A DNA stretch of 64,000 nucleotides from an uncultured Tateyamaria sp. (GTDB taxonomy: Bacteria; Pseudomonadota; Alphaproteobacteria; Rhodobacterales; Rhodobacteraceae): the NCBI GenBank assembly GCA_947501275.1, contig CANMVD010000001.1:434001-498000 (forward strand). Reading direction: 5' to 3'. The position numbers were made by a program, and so were the translations under genes. Positions within the stretch are counted from its first letter, which is position 1. The number at the start of each line of letters is the position of its first letter. Positions 7,814-16,591 of this stretch are shown one piece after another. Under the pieces are notes generated by a model. The model saw only the letters and a program-made list of their open reading frames with translations. It was not told the origin of the DNA and searched no databases.

Positions 7814-8821
7814 TCACCGCTTGATGGTGACGGCAGCACCGGTTGTAGCAGCTTGCTTGATCGCCTCTACAACCTGCACCGCCCGCAGGCCATCCATGGC
7901 CGACACCAGCGGCACAGCCCGTCCCGCAATGACATCTGCGAAATGCGCAATTTGAGCAACAAGTGGGTCAGCATGCGCCACGGGCATACGTGTTGTCGTG
8001 ATCGGGGCCCACCAGTCCGGCCCATCATCCTGCGACCATACGGTCAGGTTTGGAAGGGCGATCGATCCCTTGGTTCCGCTGATCAGATAGCTGTTTTCGT
8101 CGGTCTTTGGATAGGCAGGGTTTTCGCCAGCCGTTAGTTCCCAACTCCACGGAGCAAGAGACACATCGCTGACCGTGACCGTGCCAAGCGCGCCGCTGGC
8201 AAAGCGCAGGATGGCAACGGCGACCTCTTCGGCCTCGGCACCGCGTTGCGCGTTGCTTTGCATGGCCTGCACCGATGTGATCGGCCCGCACAGATGCATC
8301 AACAGATCAATGTCGTGGATCATATTGATAAACAGTGGTCCGGCTCCGACCCCTTGCCGCCAGCTTTGATCAAAATAGGCGTCAGGTTTGGGCAACCAGC
8401 ATTGGCCATGGATCGCCGTCAGCGGGCCAATCGCGCCCTGGGTCAGGATCTCCTTTGCCCGTTTGATCAAAGGGTTATGCCGACGGTGGTGTCCAACCAA
8501 CACCGGCACGTCGGTTCTTTCCGACACGGCCGCAATCTTTGCGGCGCTCTCTGCAGTGTCTGCAAGTGGCTTTTCGACCAGCACGGGAAGGCCAGCGCGC
8601 AACACGGTTTGCGCCATTGGCAGGTGCAGATGGTTTGGAACCGCCAAAATAACCCCGTCGCTTTGAGCGATAAGCGCTTTGAGGTCGGATACGAAGGGCA
8701 ATGTGCTGTCAGGAGGCGCAACGGGGTCCAGCACTGCAGCCAAACGCACGTCAGGTACTTGACGCATCGCCGCGATATGGCGTTGTCCGACCAGTCCTGC
8801 CCCTGCCAAACCGATCCGCAT
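7814..8821 (-). CDS. Gfo/Idh/MocA family oxidoreductase (copy 1)
   Basis: This 335-residue NAD(P)-dependent sugar oxidoreductase has an N-terminal Rossmann GAGLVGQRH loop, the VEKPL catalytic-lysine motif near residue 95, and IHDIDLLMHLCG, which supplies the conserved acid/His positions. Family members oxidise or reduce secondary alcohols of sugars, inositols and sugar nucleotides. The ATG at 8821 has GGAGGG five bases away and shares one base with the uxuA stop (TGATG); a GTG one codon earlier is too close to that site. It is the last gene of a five-gene cascade that also contains three other, clearly different MocA-family genes. The substrate is probably a uronate-derived sugar; the exact reaction is unknown. 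Confidence 0.87.
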   Translation of the reverse strand: MRIGLAGAGLVGQRHIAAMRQVPDVRLAAVLDPVAPPDSTLPFVSDLKALIAQSDGVILAVPNHLHLPMAQTVLRAGLPVLVEKPLADTAESAAKIAAVSERTDVPVLVGHHRRHNPLIKRAKEILTQGAIGPLTAIHGQCWLPKPDAYFDQSWRQGVGAGPLFINMIHDIDLLMHLCGPITSVQAMQSNAQRGAEAEEVAVAILRFASGALGTVTVSDVSLAPWSWELTAGENPAYPKTDENSYLISGTKGSIALPNLTVWSQDDGPDWWAPITTTRMPVAHADPLVAQIAHFADVIAGRAVPLVSAMDGLRAVQVVEAIKQAATTGAAVTIKR

Positions 8822-10014
8822 CACGTCCCTCCTGCCTGAACGGCGGCCATGATCCCGCGCAATTCAGCCAAACCGCGCATACGGCCAATCAAGGGATAGC
8901 CGGGCAGGCTCTCTCGTTCCTTGTCCATCAGCAACGCTTGCCCGTGATCGGGACGCATCGGGATTATGTGATCATCGCGTCCCTCTGCCCTGCGCCGGGA
9001 TTCTTCGCCCATCAGGGCGCGGATGGTGACGACCATGTCAGTGTCTCCCATTAAATGCGGCGCTTCGAGAAAACCGGGCCGCATTGGATCAGGCGATGGT
9101 AGCCGCACTGTGTTTCGCAGATGCGCAAAGTGGATACGCGGGCCAAGGCGTGTAACGAAATCAACAGGATCAAAGTCAGCCGCCACGCCAAGAGAACCCG
9201 TGCAAAGCGTAGCACCATTCGCTGGCGTATCCACGGCTGTCAATACTTGCGCGTAGTCATCCGTGCTCGACATCACACGTGGCAATCCAAGCAATGGAAA
9301 TGGGGGGTCATCGGGGTGACAACACAGCCTCATCCCAAGGGACTCCGCGTGAGGGGCCACCTCGGCCAGAAAATCGATCAGGTTCTGGCGCAATCGGGTC
9401 GCACTTATCCCGTCATATGTGGCCAAACGCGCACGCACATCTTCCAGCGTCCAGCCGTCATTTGCCCCGGGAAGACCCGCGATCACGGTACGAGTCAGCG
9501 CCACCTTTGCGCTGTCGTCAAGTGCGGCAATGGCGCGTGCGGCCGCTTCCTGTACAGCGTCAGAATAGTCCTGCGGCGCATCCATCCGCCGCAAGATATG
9601 CAAATCAAAGGCAGCAAAGACGGCAAGATCGAACAGCATCGCTGTGCCACCGTGGTCCTGTGGCGCCTGCGTTTGTGTCCGGGTCCAATCAAGGATCGGC
9701 ATGAAGTTATAGCACACAGTGCGGATGTCCTGCGCCGCCAAGGCTGTGAGGCTTTCCTTGTAAGCCGTAACATGTGATTTGAAATCCGGGCCTTGCGTCT
9801 TGATTTCTTCGGAGACGGGTAGGCTTTCGACAACGGCCCATGTCAGGCCTGCCGCCTCGATCATGGCCTTGCGCTCTGCAATCTCCGCCTCTGGCCATAC
9901 AATGCCCGGCGCGAATTGATGGAGAGCGGTCACGACACCCGTGGCCCCAATCTGAGGCAGGTCGCTGAGGTGAATTGGATCCTGCGGACCAAACCAACGC
10001 CAACATTCCATCAT
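8821..10014 (-). CDS. uxuA: Mannonate dehydratase
   Basis: This 397-residue enzyme dehydrates D-mannonate to 2-keto-3-deoxy-D-gluconate (KDG), the last step before KdgK in glucuronate degradation. The N-terminus (ECWRWFGPQDPI, then GATGVVTALH) and the CCHPDDPPFPLLGLPR segment are characteristic of the UxuA TIM barrel, and the length equals the family norm. The ATG at 10014 is chosen because it forms an ATGA overlap with the upstream MocA stop; an ATG at 10023 would overlap further. It is the fourth of five genes in an overlapping cascade, between MocA copies. Functionally it connects with uxaC and the uxuB-like gene (divergent, +) and kdgK (-). Confidence 0.95.
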   Translation of the reverse strand: MMECWRWFGPQDPIHLSDLPQIGATGVVTALHQFAPGIVWPEAEIAERKAMIEAAGLTWAVVESLPVSEEIKTQGPDFKSHVTAYKESLTALAAQDIRTVCYNFMPILDWTRTQTQAPQDHGGTAMLFDLAVFAAFDLHILRRMDAPQDYSDAVQEAAARAIAALDDSAKVALTRTVIAGLPGANDGWTLEDVRARLATYDGISATRLRQNLIDFLAEVAPHAESLGMRLCCHPDDPPFPLLGLPRVMSSTDDYAQVLTAVDTPANGATLCTGSLGVAADFDPVDFVTRLGPRIHFAHLRNTVRLPSPDPMRPGFLEAPHLMGDTDMVVTIRALMGEESRRRAEGRDDHIIPMRPDHGQALLMDKERESLPGYPLIGRMRGLAELRGIMAAVQAGGT

Positions 10015-11054
10015 GGCAACCATCCTTCATGCATGGGGTGATCTGCGGTCAGCGGCAATGATACGGACTGCCCGGACCGATGAGAGGCATATATGGCTGT
10101 GACTAATTCTATGGACGCCATACCGTCCGTCAACGTGACCGCCTGATTGGGTCGATCTTGCAGTGCATTTGCCGCCTCGGTCAGGAATCCAGCGAACCCG
10201 TTTGGCCGCATTGGCGTATTTTTGATCACCGTATCGACAGCATTTTGCTGCGCAGCATTTCTGGCGTGAAATTCCCACTTTCCATCGCCAGGGGCATAGG
10301 GGTTTGAGGCCGACGTTGCCGTCAGATCCCGATACACCATACGCATCCGTGTTTCGTCTGTGCTTGACCCGAGTGTGATGGAACTGGTGGCAAGCGCGCC
10401 GTTCTCCAACACAAAGATTATTGCACCTGTGTCATCCGTCTCGATGGGGTTGACCAATGTGCCAAGCTGCGCCGTGACCTGTGCAATTGGCCCCATCAGA
10501 TGCACAAGCAGATCGTGCGCGTGGATGGCATGACCCAGCACTGCGCCCCCTTGCTCGCCAGCCCAGGTTCCGCGCCATGGAACCGCGTAATAGTCCGCAC
10601 CCCGATTCCAATGTGTCTCAAGGGAGGCCGTTATAGGTGCCCCTGTTAGCCCTGCTGCGCGCAGGGCGCTGAGATGGTCGAAAGCGGGGCCAAAGCGGTA
10701 TTGGAACACGGGGAAAATTTGTTTTTTGGCTGTCTGCGCCGCCTCTTTCATGGCCGCAACTTGCGCCAGTGATGTCGCCAGCGGCTTTTCGCATATGACA
10801 TGTTTGCCTGCCCTCAGCGCCTGCAGCGCAACTGGGGCATGCATGTGTGGTGGCAGGCAAATGTCGATCAGGTCTGCATCGGATACAAGCGCCGCCTCGA
10901 TATCCGGGGCTGCAGAAAATCCCTTACTTTCAAATTGTTGTCGCCGGTTTGCATCTTGATCCACGATCAACGACACATCAAACTCTGACAGGGTTTGATA
11001 TGCATCCAGATGCTGCGACCCAATCCCGCCACCAAGGATTGCGACGCGGATCAT
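10011..11054 (-). CDS. Gfo/Idh/MocA family oxidoreductase (copy 2)
   Basis: This 347-residue protein has the GGGIGSQH NAD-binding loop at residues 8-15, the CEKPLATS lysine motif around residue 95, and GHAIHAHDLLVHLMG in the substrate domain. The EKP lysine and the nearby His/Asp are present, so it is probably active. Both ends overlap neighbours by 4 bp, giving tight coupling with uxuA. Outside the motifs it differs strongly from the other three copies in the operon, so these are not recent tandem duplicates. The substrate is unknown. Confidence 0.86.
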   Translation of the reverse strand: MIRVAILGGGIGSQHLDAYQTLSEFDVSLIVDQDANRRQQFESKGFSAAPDIEAALVSDADLIDICLPPHMHAPVALQALRAGKHVICEKPLATSLAQVAAMKEAAQTAKKQIFPVFQYRFGPAFDHLSALRAAGLTGAPITASLETHWNRGADYYAVPWRGTWAGEQGGAVLGHAIHAHDLLVHLMGPIAQVTAQLGTLVNPIETDDTGAIIFVLENGALATSSITLGSSTDETRMRMVYRDLTATSASNPYAPGDGKWEFHARNAAQQNAVDTVIKNTPMRPNGFAGFLTEAANALQDRPNQAVTLTDGMASIELVTAIYASHRSGQSVSLPLTADHPMHEGWLP

Positions 11055-12055
11055 GCGCGCGCCTCTGCCATGGCTTGAGCCTTGAGTGCCAGTTCCATCG
11101 CCGTGAAACAGTGTGTTTGTGTCATTGCTGTTTCGGTGCGGTGCGCGATGTCATGGGCAAGGCGGTCGAAATAGGGCAATCCGCCCGCCCGCCCGTCGAT
11201 ATTTTCGCAAGTTGAGCCGTTCACGAGCACCAGATGATCCGTCCCGGGCCGCCCGCCAACATCCACGTATTTGCGTAGTTCGATGTAACCTTCGGTGCCC
11301 AGCAACGTCAGCCGTCCATCGCCCCAGTTGGGTAGTGCGTCAGGCGTGTACCAGTCGATCCGGATGTAACCCGAGGCGTGATCGGAACGCAGAGCGAGTT
11401 CACCGAAATCCTGCAATTCGGGGTCCGACGAGTTCGCGTGATTGGCGACATGCGCCATTGTGATCTCAGCACTCTGTGATCCTGTGAAGTGCAAAAACTG
11501 ATCGATTTGGTGGGAACCGATATCCGTCAATACGCCTCCGTATTTTTGTCGCTGAAAAAACCAGTCAGGCCGGGTAGGCCGGTTCAGCCTGTGCGGCCCT
11601 AGCCCGGTGGTGTGGACTACCTGCCCGATGGCTCCGGACTGCACAAGTTCGTCCGCCAGCGTGACCGACGGCACCTCGAACCGTTCAGAGAAGTTGATCG
11701 ACCAGATCCGCCCCGTTTCAGCGACACAAACCTTGATTTGAGCCAACTGCACCATGTCGGTGCAACCGGGCTTGTCGGTCATGACATCGTGCCCCGCTTC
11801 CATTGCGCGGATCGCCAATGTAGCCCTGTCTGCCGGTACAGCTGAGATCAATGCAAGGTCAGCGCCAGCACCCAAGGCGGCATCCAGCGTCTCAAAACGG
11901 TGCAGGTCCGGGAACCGTTTCACATACCCCTCAAGGGGTTGCGGATTTCCGTCGGTCCAATAGCCCAGACAGCGCGCACCAATCCGCTGCATGTTATGCG
12001 TCATGCCATAGATATGACGGTGATCCAGTCCAAGCGCGACAAAAGCAAGTGTCAC
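11051..12055 (-). CDS. Gfo/Idh/MocA family oxidoreductase (copy 3, DKP variant)
   Basis: This 334-residue protein starts with GTG at 12055 (GTGA overlap with the upstream stop). It keeps the fold signature, but the usual EKP becomes TDKPG, and the substrate-side helix is GSHQIDQFLHFTG. The N-terminus FVALGLDHRHIYGM lacks the normal GxGxxG glycine run (G-L-D-H-R-H instead), which suggests altered cofactor handling or a tightly bound NAD. This subclade is often seen next to sugar TIM-barrel isomerases. It lies between copies 2 and 4 in the cascade, and its function cannot be stated beyond sugar oxidoreduction. Confidence 0.82.
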   Translation of the reverse strand: MTLAFVALGLDHRHIYGMTHNMQRIGARCLGYWTDGNPQPLEGYVKRFPDLHRFETLDAALGAGADLALISAVPADRATLAIRAMEAGHDVMTDKPGCTDMVQLAQIKVCVAETGRIWSINFSERFEVPSVTLADELVQSGAIGQVVHTTGLGPHRLNRPTRPDWFFQRQKYGGVLTDIGSHQIDQFLHFTGSQSAEITMAHVANHANSSDPELQDFGELALRSDHASGYIRIDWYTPDALPNWGDGRLTLLGTEGYIELRKYVDVGGRPGTDHLVLVNGSTCENIDGRAGGLPYFDRLAHDIAHRTETAMTQTHCFTAMELALKAQAMAEARA

Positions 12056-13086
12056 GGTGCCACCTCCACCATTTCGTTGGTCCGGGCCGCATGTTCCATT
12101 GCCGCAATGACGGCGTGCACACGCAGTGCGTCCAGCGGAGGTGCGAGCGGTAAAGTGCCGGACTGAACACTTGCGGCGAAATCTTCAATCACTGCTTGGT
12201 GCCATGCATGGGTGAACGCCATCGGATCGGCCCCGCCCCCTGTGCCTGTGTCCACTGCAGGAGCGATTGTATCGCTGGGCCCGTCATGTCTGTCGATCTG
12301 CAATGTGTCACCTTGCAGCTGGATTTGCGCCACTGAGGTTATCAAAGTGATGCTTTCTGCATGGCCGGGATAGGCAGCTGTCGTGGCGCTCAACATACCA
12401 GACGCACCCGTTTGGAAAGTAAGCAAAGCGGCGGCGATGTCCTCTGCCTCCATCCGGTGCAGGGTGCTGGTGCGCATGGAGGCTTGCAGCCGCACAACAG
12501 GCCCGAGAAGCCAAAGGGAAAGGTCTAGCGTGTGGATCGCCTGATTAATCATAACGCCGCCACCGTCGCGGGCATATGTCCCGCGTCCCGGAGCATCGTA
12601 ATAGGCCTGATCCCGCCACCACGGCACACGTATTTCGGCGTGGATCACATCGCCCAGACTACCACTATCGACCATGGATTTCAAAGCCCGCGCCGCATCA
12701 CGGGTGCGGTGCTGGAAACAAAAACCAAGCGGCACAGTGTGTTGGGCATAGGCGTCAATCACGGCGCGAGCCTGGTCCAGTGACCGCTCGACCGGCTTTT
12801 CCATGAGTGTGGGAACATCAGCCGCAGACAGGGCATGGGCATAGTCGAGCCGGGCATCAGGGGGTGTGATCAGCAGAGCCATGTCCGGTTTGCGGGCAAG
12901 CGCATCAGAAATGTCAGTGACAGCAGCAACCTCGTACCCCAGCGTTTGTGCGGCGTCCCGACAAAAGGCGGATGTGCGCGCGCCATCGCGTCCCAGAACG
13001 CAGTCAAGCTGCATCCCCGCCGCGTCGCGCAATGCCAGAATGTGGGTCTGGGCCACCATACCCATCCCGATCAGCAACACCTTCAT
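12052..13086 (-). CDS. Gfo/Idh/MocA family oxidoreductase (copy 4, first gene of the cascade)
   Basis: This 344-residue protein begins MKVLLIGMGMVAQTH, an NAD loop of the family, followed by LMEKPVERS and NQAIHTLDLSLWLLG. The ATG at 13086 is selected over an in-frame start seven codons upstream because GGGAGG sits 8 bases before it and the Rossmann strand begins there. It is the promoter-proximal gene of the cascade copy 4 - copy 3 - copy 2 - uxuA - copy 1, whose junctions all overlap. The 92-bp gap to the divergent uxaC gene must hold both promoters. The substrate is unknown. Confidence 0.87.
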   Translation of the reverse strand: MKVLLIGMGMVAQTHILALRDAAGMQLDCVLGRDGARTSAFCRDAAQTLGYEVAAVTDISDALARKPDMALLITPPDARLDYAHALSAADVPTLMEKPVERSLDQARAVIDAYAQHTVPLGFCFQHRTRDAARALKSMVDSGSLGDVIHAEIRVPWWRDQAYYDAPGRGTYARDGGGVMINQAIHTLDLSLWLLGPVVRLQASMRTSTLHRMEAEDIAAALLTFQTGASGMLSATTAAYPGHAESITLITSVAQIQLQGDTLQIDRHDGPSDTIAPAVDTGTGGGADPMAFTHAWHQAVIEDFAASVQSGTLPLAPPLDALRVHAVIAAMEHAARTNEMVEVAP

Positions 13087-13108
13087 GGATGTCCTCCCGA
13101 CTTCCAAT

Positions 13109-13134
13109 TTGGCGGCATTTCACGGGTGCGCCAA
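13109..13134. promoter_or_regulatory. Inverted repeat in the uxaC / MocA divergent promoter region
   Basis: TTGGCG (109-114 of this kilobase) and CGCCAA (129-134) flank a 14-bp spacer in the 92-bp gap between the two divergent transcription units. The arms are short, so chance is possible. The location is the obvious place for a uronate-responsive operator controlling both directions. Confidence 0.3.
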
Positions 13135-13178
13135 GAGGCATTCGTGATAGGCTGCGATGAAGGTGAGCGGAGGGACAG

Positions 13179-14534
13179 ATGAGCCACGATTTGACCGGTA
13201 TGGCAGGTGATATTTACGAAAATGTGCGCACCGCGCCGATAGTATCGCCGCATGGGCATTGTGATCCGGCTTGGTTTGCCCAAGATGCGGCGTTTGAGGA
13301 CCCTGCCGCCCTGTTGGTGATCCCCGATCATTATGTATTTCGGATGCTGTATTCGCAAGGAGTCCCGCTGGAACGCCTTGGTATCGGAGTCCCAATCCAA
13401 GACAGGGACCCGCGCGCGATCTTTCGAATTTTTGCATCCCATTGGCATCTGTTTCTAGGCACGCCGAGCCATACGTGGATGTCTTATGTATTGACCGAGA
13501 CTTTGGACTGCCCGACTCGGCTGTCCGCAGACACGGCGGACGCAGTTTATGATCGCATTGCTGCGTGGCTGGCGGATCCGGGCAACCGGCCGCGCGCGTT
13601 GTTTGATCGTTTTGGGATCGAGGTACTGGCGACCACGGATGGTGCGCTGGACAACCTTGAACATCACAGTGCCATTGCCGATTCCGATTGGTCGGGTCGT
13701 GTTGTGCCAACCTTTCGCCCGGATGCCGTGCTGGATCCAAACCAACCCGGCTGGGCCGCCTCGGTGGCGCAACTGGGTGCGCAGACCGGCTGTGACACAT
13801 CCTCGTTTGCCGGATTTCTGGAGGCCCTGCGCCAGCGCCGCGCATTCTTTAAGACGCTTGGGGCCACTGCAACGGATCATGCCATTGTCCATCCGCGCAC
13901 GATCTGGCTGGAGCGCCCCGAGGTTACGTTTGCCGCCTTGCTGGGGGGCGATCTGGCTCAGGCAGATGCGTTTTACGGCCACATGCTGATTGAAATGGCG
14001 CAGATGTCGATTGAGGATGGCTTTGTCATGCAGCTGCATACAGGCAGCCGGCGCAACACAAACGCGCAGGTGTTCGAACGTTTTGGCGCGGACAAAGGTG
14101 CCGACATTCCGGTGGCCGTCGATTGGGTGACTGGGTTGGAGCCGCTGCTGAACCGGGTGGGCAATTCGCCTGACCTGACGCTGATCCTGTTTACGCTGGA
14201 TGAAACAACCTATGCCCGCGAACTGGCCCCGATGGCGGGGCATTGGCCCTGTCTGCGGATTGGACCACCGTGGTGGTTTCATGATTCAGCTGCAGGCATT
14301 GCGCGGTATTTTGATCAGGTGGTCGAGACGGCTGGATATTGGAATCTGGCGGGTTTCAACGATGACACCCGCGCCTTTCTGTCGATCCCGGCGCGCCATG
14401 ATTTGTGGCGACGTGCGGTTGGCGTGCATCTGGCGGGGCAGGTTGAACGGGGGCTGTTTTCGCACACCACAGCGCAAGAAATCGCTCCCCTGTTGGCAAC
14501 GGATCTGGCGCGCCAGACGTACAAGCTGGGGTAA
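13179..14534 (+). CDS. uxaC: Glucuronate isomerase (uronate isomerase)
   Basis: This 451-residue enzyme interconverts D-glucuronate with D-fructuronate and D-galacturonate with D-tagaturonate, opening both uronate pathways. It belongs to the amidohydrolase superfamily; the metal-binding HxH is visible as H25 and H27 in SPHGHCDP, and QLHTGSRRN in the second half is a UxaC hallmark. Length is close to E. coli UxaC (about 470). It is the first gene of a two-gene plus-strand operon with the fructuronate-reductase-like gene 3 bp downstream, and it is divergent from the MocA/uxuA cascade. Confidence 0.95.
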   Translation: MSHDLTGMAGDIYENVRTAPIVSPHGHCDPAWFAQDAAFEDPAALLVIPDHYVFRMLYSQGVPLERLGIGVPIQDRDPRAIFRIFASHWHLFLGTPSHTWMSYVLTETLDCPTRLSADTADAVYDRIAAWLADPGNRPRALFDRFGIEVLATTDGALDNLEHHSAIADSDWSGRVVPTFRPDAVLDPNQPGWAASVAQLGAQTGCDTSSFAGFLEALRQRRAFFKTLGATATDHAIVHPRTIWLERPEVTFAALLGGDLAQADAFYGHMLIEMAQMSIEDGFVMQLHTGSRRNTNAQVFERFGADKGADIPVAVDWVTGLEPLLNRVGNSPDLTLILFTLDETTYARELAPMAGHWPCLRIGPPWWFHDSAAGIARYFDQVVETAGYWNLAGFNDDTRAFLSIPARHDLWRRAVGVHLAGQVERGLFSHTTAQEIAPLLATDLARQTYKLG

Positions 14535-14537
14535 GGG

Positions 14538-15719
14538 ATGCCACGAATTTTACATATCGGCGTCGGAAACTTCTTCCGCGCGCATCAGGCCGATTACACT
14601 CAAGCTGCCGGGTGGCGTGTCACGGGCGTCAGCCTGCGGTCCCCCGGCATTCGCGACGGGCTGGCGGCCCAGGGATATGATTACACCCTTGTCGTCAAAG
14701 ACGCAGATGGAACGGAAATGCGGGCCATCACGTGTTTGGATGATGTCCTTGTTGCCCCCGAAAACCCCGGCGCGGTTGTGTCGGCTATTGCGTCGGATGC
14801 CTATGATGTCATCACTCTGACGGTCACGGAGAAGGCATACTATCTGGCCCCGGCGGGTCATCTGGATGTGGCCCGCAAGGAAGTGTTGGATGATCTCGTG
14901 TCCGGGCCCGCAACCGTGATCGGCTATCTGGCGCGGGGGCTGGCTGCGCGCCATGCCCCTGTGACGGTGTTGTGTTGTGACAATCTTCCGAAGAATGGTG
15001 CTAAAATCAAAGCGGCGGTGACCTCTTTTGCCCGGTTGGCGGGCTTGGAGATCGCGACGGATGTGAGTTTCCCCTCGTCCATGGTGGATCGGATTACTCC
15101 GGCCACAAGCGATGCGATCCGGGTCGAGGCAAGCGATCCGATGGCCGTGCCGACCGAGAAGTTTACAGAATGGGTGGTGGAGGACGCATTTGCTGCAGCG
15201 CGACCCGATTGGCCCGGTGTGCAATGGGTCGATGATGTGGCCCCTCATGAGATGCGCAAGTTGCGGATGCTGAACGGAGCGCATTCCTACCTGGCTTATG
15301 CCGGGGTTCTGGCTGGTTACGAATTTGTCCATGAGGCTGTTGGTGATGCTGCGTTGCGCAAGGGCGCGGCGGCTTTGATGGCCGAAGCGTCTCAGACGTT
15401 GCCTGAAGGTGTGAGAGGTCAGGCTCCGGCCTATGCCGAAGCGTTGCTGGAGCGTTTTGATAACCCGAACCTGCATCACCGTTTGCGCCAGATCGCGATG
15501 GATGGATCGCAGAAAATGCCGATCCGCGTGGTCGAAACGATGCGCGCGCGCACCTCGGACAGCCCAGCCTTAGCGGCAGCAGTGACGGCGTGGGTTGCCT
15601 TTGTCCGGGCCGAGGTCGCGGCGGGCCGAGAGTTGGATGATCCACGGGCCGAGGATCTGGTTGCCGCGTGTTTGGGACCGGATCCTGAGGCGGCTTTGCG
15701 GGCGATTGTCGGGGCCTAG
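14538..15719 (+). CDS. uxuB: Mannitol dehydrogenase family reductase, fructuronate reductase-like
   Basis: This 393-residue polyol dehydrogenase has HIGVGNFFRAHQADY at the N-terminus (NAD loop) and the catalytic KLRMLNGAHSYLAY segment (Lys...Asn..His) near residue 240. E. coli UxuB is about 90 residues longer; this short form starts directly at the Rossmann strand and lacks the N-terminal lead. Its predicted job is NADH reduction of D-fructuronate to D-mannonate, feeding uxuA. Because altronate dehydratase is also present without a separate tagaturonate reductase, this enzyme might reduce tagaturonate too. It follows uxaC by 3 bp. Its TAG stop overlaps the complementary TAG of kdgK at CTAG (15716-15719). 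Confidence 0.85.
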   Translation: MPRILHIGVGNFFRAHQADYTQAAGWRVTGVSLRSPGIRDGLAAQGYDYTLVVKDADGTEMRAITCLDDVLVAPENPGAVVSAIASDAYDVITLTVTEKAYYLAPAGHLDVARKEVLDDLVSGPATVIGYLARGLAARHAPVTVLCCDNLPKNGAKIKAAVTSFARLAGLEIATDVSFPSSMVDRITPATSDAIRVEASDPMAVPTEKFTEWVVEDAFAAARPDWPGVQWVDDVAPHEMRKLRMLNGAHSYLAYAGVLAGYEFVHEAVGDAALRKGAAALMAEASQTLPEGVRGQAPAYAEALLERFDNPNLHHRLRQIAMDGSQKMPIRVVETMRARTSDSPALAAAVTAWVAFVRAEVAAGRELDDPRAEDLVAACLGPDPEAALRAIVGA

Positions 15720-16591
15720 AGCGGCAGGATCGCGCCCTTGTGGCCGACCACCTTGGCGGCCAGATTGTGCCCGGATCTGAGCGCGTCTTCTTGCGCAGCT
15801 CCTGTCAGCAGCGCGCCGAGATAGCCTCCGTTAAAGCTGTCGCCGGCGGCGGTGGTGTCGACGACCTTGCTGGCGGCGTCAAAGCTGTGGCTGGCCCCCG
15901 TGCAGAGGCAAAGCGGCCCTTGGGGCCCACGTTTCAGCGCGCCGAGCTTGCCCATGGCTGTGAACCGTGCCGCCACGGCGTCGAGGGTTTCGCCGCGCAT
16001 TTCGGATTCGTCATCCACAGACGGCAGCGCGATATCCGTGCGCGCCCACATGGTATCGTTGGCTGCGATGGCGGTGGCTGCGTCCGCCCAAAGTTTGGGG
16101 CGGTAGTTGCTGTCATAGACCACGCGCCCGGGGTAGCTGTGCAGCCAATCGAGCAAGGCCGCGCACATGGGTGCGGGCAAGATGGCAAGTGAAATGCCCG
16201 ACAAGTAAATCACGTCGTATCCAGCAAGCCCGCTGAAATCTGCGCCTTGTTCGGTTGAGAACATATCCCGCGCCGCAGCGGCACTGCGCCAGTAGGAAAA
16301 GCTGCGTTCTCCTGCCGTGTCCACCGTGATAGCATAGAGGCCGGGAGTGCCGTTTGGATCAATCTCGATCCCATCTGTTCCGACGCCTTGGGCGGCAATA
16401 AAATCTTTGATCCGTCCCGAGAACATGTCGGCCCCGAGCCGCGTGACATAGTCCACTTGCAGTGCAGGTGCTGTGCGTTTGAGGTAGATCGCGGTGTTCA
16501 GCGTATCGCCTGCGACGCCGACACTGGCCTCCGAGCCGTCTTTGCCCATCGTCAATTCGATCATCGCTTCGCCAATACATGCAACTTTCAT
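15716..16591 (-). CDS. kdgK: 2-keto-3-deoxygluconate kinase (PfkB family)
   Basis: This 291-residue ribokinase-fold enzyme phosphorylates KDG to KDPG, the entry to the Entner-Doudoroff aldolase step. The start MKVACIGEAMIEL with AGDTLNTAIYLKR is the KdgK substrate-side signature, and DTTAAGDSFNGGYLG holds the catalytic Asp of PfkB kinases. The ATG at 16591 gives a 4-bp overlap with the upstream DMT gene, and the 26 residues upstream of it in the long reading frame do not look like protein. It is the last gene of the dctP-to-kdgK operon. No KDPG aldolase (eda) is in the window. Confidence 0.93.
   Translation of the reverse strand: MKVACIGEAMIELTMGKDGSEASVGVAGDTLNTAIYLKRTAPALQVDYVTRLGADMFSGRIKDFIAAQGVGTDGIEIDPNGTPGLYAITVDTAGERSFSYWRSAAAARDMFSTEQGADFSGLAGYDVIYLSGISLAILPAPMCAALLDWLHSYPGRVVYDSNYRPKLWADAATAIAANDTMWARTDIALPSVDDESEMRGETLDAVAARFTAMGKLGALKRGPQGPLCLCTGASHSFDAASKVVDTTAAGDSFNGGYLGALLTGAAQEDALRSGHNLAAKVVGHKGAILPL

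Noticed and set aside
11113-11463. Plus-strand frames inside the MocA cascade
   Set aside because: Shadows of genes with intact NAD-binding and EKP-type motifs on the minus strand.
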